From Opitutales bacterium (lineage in GTDB: Bacteria; Verrucomicrobiota; Verrucomicrobiia; Opitutales; Oceanipulchritudinaceae), in assembly GCA_007123395.1 (NCBI GenBank), contig SKLD01000525.1:1-7746 (forward strand): DNA of 7,746 bases, read 5' to 3'. The position numbers and the translations under genes are program-made. The first letter of the stretch is position 1. The number at the start of each line of letters is the position of its first letter. Shown here piece by piece: positions 5,666-7,746 of the stretch. The notes beneath the pieces were generated by a model. That model was not told the DNA's origin. It was given only the letters and a program-made list of their open reading frames with translations, and made no database searches.

Positions 5666-7746
5666 TTACCGACAACCCGGCTCGCCCGGTCGCTCCAATT
5701 CGGCAATGCGCAGAGTCTTCGTCTCGATGATCTCCTCTGCGTGCCAAGCCAGATGGAAGCTGTATTCGCCGGCGGGCGCCCGCCATTGGGCAGTGTCCGG
5801 GTCGTAATAGCTGATGCTCCGCGCCGGGATCAGCAACTCCACGGTTGTCGATTCGCCGGCTTGCAAAAACACCTTGCTGAAGGCGGCAAGGCTTTTCGGA
5901 GCATGGGGGACCATACCCCGTGGCGGGCTGACATAGCATTGCAAAAGCGCCGCACCCGCGCGCTCACCTGTGTTACGGATGTTTGCAAGGGCACGAATGC
6001 AGTGCGGATCCGCGCTGTCCAACTGCTGCCACTGCGCGGAGAAAGAGGTGTAGCCCAATCCAAACCCAAAGGGAAACAACGGGGCAGGCCCGTCGGCGTC
6101 GTGCCAACGGTAGCCGAGGTTCAGGCCTTCGCTGTAGCGAATCCGGTCGGGCCCGTATTCGCCGATTGCGTGCGCCGCTACGTCTTCGAGACGCTTGGGC
6201 CATGAGAAGGGCAACCGGCCCGAGGGGTTGATGTCACCGAGCAGCAGTTGCGCGACGGACCGTCCTCCTTCCTGCCCCGGATACCATGCTTGAACCAAGG
6301 CGGGCACGCCTTCGAGCCAAGGCAACTCGACCGCACTGCCGCCAAACAGCACCACCGCGCAGCGAGGGTTGGCCCCGGAGACGCGTTCGATCAGCGCATC
6401 CTGCCCCCCCGGCAACTGCATGGAGCCACGGTCAACCCCTTCGGTGTCCTGACGATGACTACTGCCACCAAAAACAATGACCGCGTCGGCGGAACCGGCA
6501 GCCGCTACCGCTTCCGCAAAGGGATCGGTCGCTTCCAGATCGGTCCAGCAAGGCGGAATCCAGCCGAAGGAAAATCCCTGCGCATGTACCTTGGGACGAT
6601 AGTTGATCTCCACCGGATAACGCTTGCCGGCCACCAGATCCACCTCAGCGGTTTCCGTGCTTGCATCGGTCAGGTCCCAGACATTGATCAGTGTTTTGCC
6701 ATCCCACGTCACGGAAAAATAGTCACCGCCGCGGGCGACCAAGGTGTAACGACCACTCATCGAAGGCGTCACTGTGGTGTGGTAGCGGTCCATCCAATGC
6801 CCAATCTCAAGGCCGGCCGGCGCGGCGTCGGGCTCCCTCTGGATCTCAGGCAAGACAGCTTGTTCGGAGGGCTCTCCGGAGCGTGAGCGGTTGGCGAAGG
6901 TCTGGCACAGCCATCCGCGTATGCCCGCCCGGTCGGCAACGCCAAGGCATTCGACGGGGATCGGCTCCATGCCACTGACTTCCACCGGATACCCCTTGAC
7001 GTAAACGATTTCCACCGCCGTTCCAAGCGCTTCGCGCAGTCCTTCCAAGGGTGTGATTTCATACTCTGCCCGGACTCCCGAGGAGCCCCCGCCACCGGCG
7101 TGAACCCGCGTCGCATTATCGCCGATAACGGCAAGGGTGCGCACGTGCTTGCGGTCGAGGGGCAAGAGGCACCTTTCGTTTTTCAGGAGAACCAAGGCTT
7201 CATCCGCAATGGCTTTGGCGATGGCGCGATGTTTGGCCGTCAGGCGCTGCCCTTTACCGCGTTGCGACGCATCCCCCAGTTTGCCCAGGCGCTGATGCAC
7301 CCGCAGGACACGCCGCACCTTTTCATCCAGCCATTCCATCGGATACCTGCCCGATGCCAGACCGCCTTTGAACGGTTCCTTCAGATAGTGTCGATCCGGA
7401 CTGCCGCTCATTTCAAGGTCCAGACCGGGCCGGGCGGCCTCGTCCGCATCGTGTACGCCACCCCAGTCCGACACCACCAAACCTTCAAACCCCCACTCAT
7501 ACTTGAGTATCGTCTGCAGCAAGCGGTCATGGTGACAACAGTACGTACCGTTCAAGAGGTTGTAGGCACCCATCACGGAGAGGCAATCACCTGCCTTCAC
7601 CGCCAACTCGAACGCCGGCAGATATAGCTCACGCAGCGTGCGTTCGTCGATCTGAACATCGACACCGTGCCGGTTGAGTTCCTGATTGTTGCAGGCAAAG
7701 TGTTTCACGCAAGCAGCCACATCATGGGCCTGAATCCCCTTGATCA
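5666..7746 (-). CDS. Glycoside hydrolase family 3 beta-glycosidase with PA14 insert (5' end outside window)
   Basis: About 693 residues of a GH3 enzyme are visible; the frame is still open at the right edge, so roughly the first part of the barrel domain and any signal peptide are missing. It begins within the conserved IKGIQAHDVAACVKHFACNN block. VVSDWGG supplies the presumed nucleophile Asp (codon 7466-7468). After the barrel comes the second alpha/beta domain, interrupted by a PA14-like insert (roughly 6550-6920; it includes MSGRYTLVARGGDYFSVTWD). The second domain resumes with TEGVDRGSMQLPGGQ, whose Glu (6440-6442) is a candidate acid/base, then GRLPFSWP and a C-terminal fibronectin-III-like domain (RNTGERAGAALLQCYVSP) that ends in PGCR. 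GH3 enzymes of this layout release terminal beta-linked glucose or similar sugars from glycosides; substrate cannot be fixed from sequence. Base composition is lower in GC than the helicase gene. Confidence 0.93.
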   Translation of the reverse strand, partial: IKGIQAHDVAACVKHFACNNQELNRHGVDVQIDERTLRELYLPAFELAVKAGDCLSVMGAYNLLNGTYCCHHDRLLQTILKYEWGFEGLVVSDWGGVHDADEAARPGLDLEMSGSPDRHYLKEPFKGGLASGRYPMEWLDEKVRRVLRVHQRLGKLGDASQRGKGQRLTAKHRAIAKAIADEALVLLKNERCLLPLDRKHVRTLAVIGDNATRVHAGGGGSSGVRAEYEITPLEGLREALGTAVEIVYVKGYPVEVSGMEPIPVECLGVADRAGIRGWLCQTFANRSRSGEPSEQAVLPEIQREPDAAPAGLEIGHWMDRYHTTVTPSMSGRYTLVARGGDYFSVTWDGKTLINVWDLTDASTETAEVDLVAGKRYPVEINYRPKVHAQGFSFGWIPPCWTDLEATDPFAEAVAAAGSADAVIVFGGSSHRQDTEGVDRGSMQLPGGQDALIERVSGANPRCAVVLFGGSAVELPWLEGVPALVQAWYPGQEGGRSVAQLLLGDINPSGRLPFSWPKRLEDVAAHAIGEYGPDRIRYSEGLNLGYRWHDADGPAPLFPFGFGLGYTSFSAQWQQLDSADPHCIRALANIRNTGERAGAALLQCYVSPPRGMVPHAPKSLAAFSKVFLQAGESTTVELLIPARSISYYDPDTAQWRAPAGEYSFHLAWHAEEIIETKTLRIAELERPGEPGCR

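Noticed and set aside
5447..6205. 252-codon plus-strand frame across hisE and the GH3 end
   Set aside because: Antisense to two well-supported genes with no domain of its own.

Overview
The window is a GC-rich stretch of bacterial chromosome. It carries four well-supported protein genes, one more gene cut by the right edge, and a short coding tail at the left edge. I see no rRNA, tRNA, CRISPR array, insertion sequence or phage gene. A Tat-exported metallophosphoesterase suggests a bacterium with an exported protein compartment. The high GC, weak Shine-Dalgarno sites, Ski2-like helicase and cysteine-poor HNH protein would fit a member of the Verrucomicrobiota/PVC group or a similar environmental lineage. 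That placement is only an inference; no marker gene here proves it.

Layout: (1) 2-172, + strand, the C-terminal end of an unrecognised protein. (2) 288-1874, - strand, a Tat-signal 5'-nucleotidase/UshA-type phosphohydrolase that converges on (1). (3) 1875-2026, a 152-base divergent spacer, where each flanking gene has a tiny upstream reading frame that overlaps its start as ATGA. (4) 2027-4501, + strand, an 824-residue Ski2-like superfamily 2 helicase with DEYQ in place of the usual DExH box. (5) 4552-5211, - strand, an HNH endonuclease-family protein that converges on the helicase across 50 bases and has a good -35-like box just upstream. (6) 5293-5556, - strand, an 87-residue HisE (phosphoribosyl-ATP pyrophosphatase) with a non-ATG start. 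(7) 5666-7746, - strand, a GH3 glycosidase with a PA14 insert, truncated by the right edge.

The genes do not form an obvious pathway. The phosphatase salvages nucleotides or phosphate outside the cytoplasm, the helicase and HNH protein act on nucleic acids, HisE belongs to histidine synthesis, and the GH3 enzyme degrades plant or microbial glycosides. GH3, hisE and the HNH gene run in the same direction with gaps of 109 and 81 bases, so some read-through is possible, but nothing indicates functional coupling. I found no convincing multi-gene novel system. The points most worth a second look are the altered helicase motif II with its long poorly assigned C-terminal half, and the paired ATGA leader frames in the divergent spacer.
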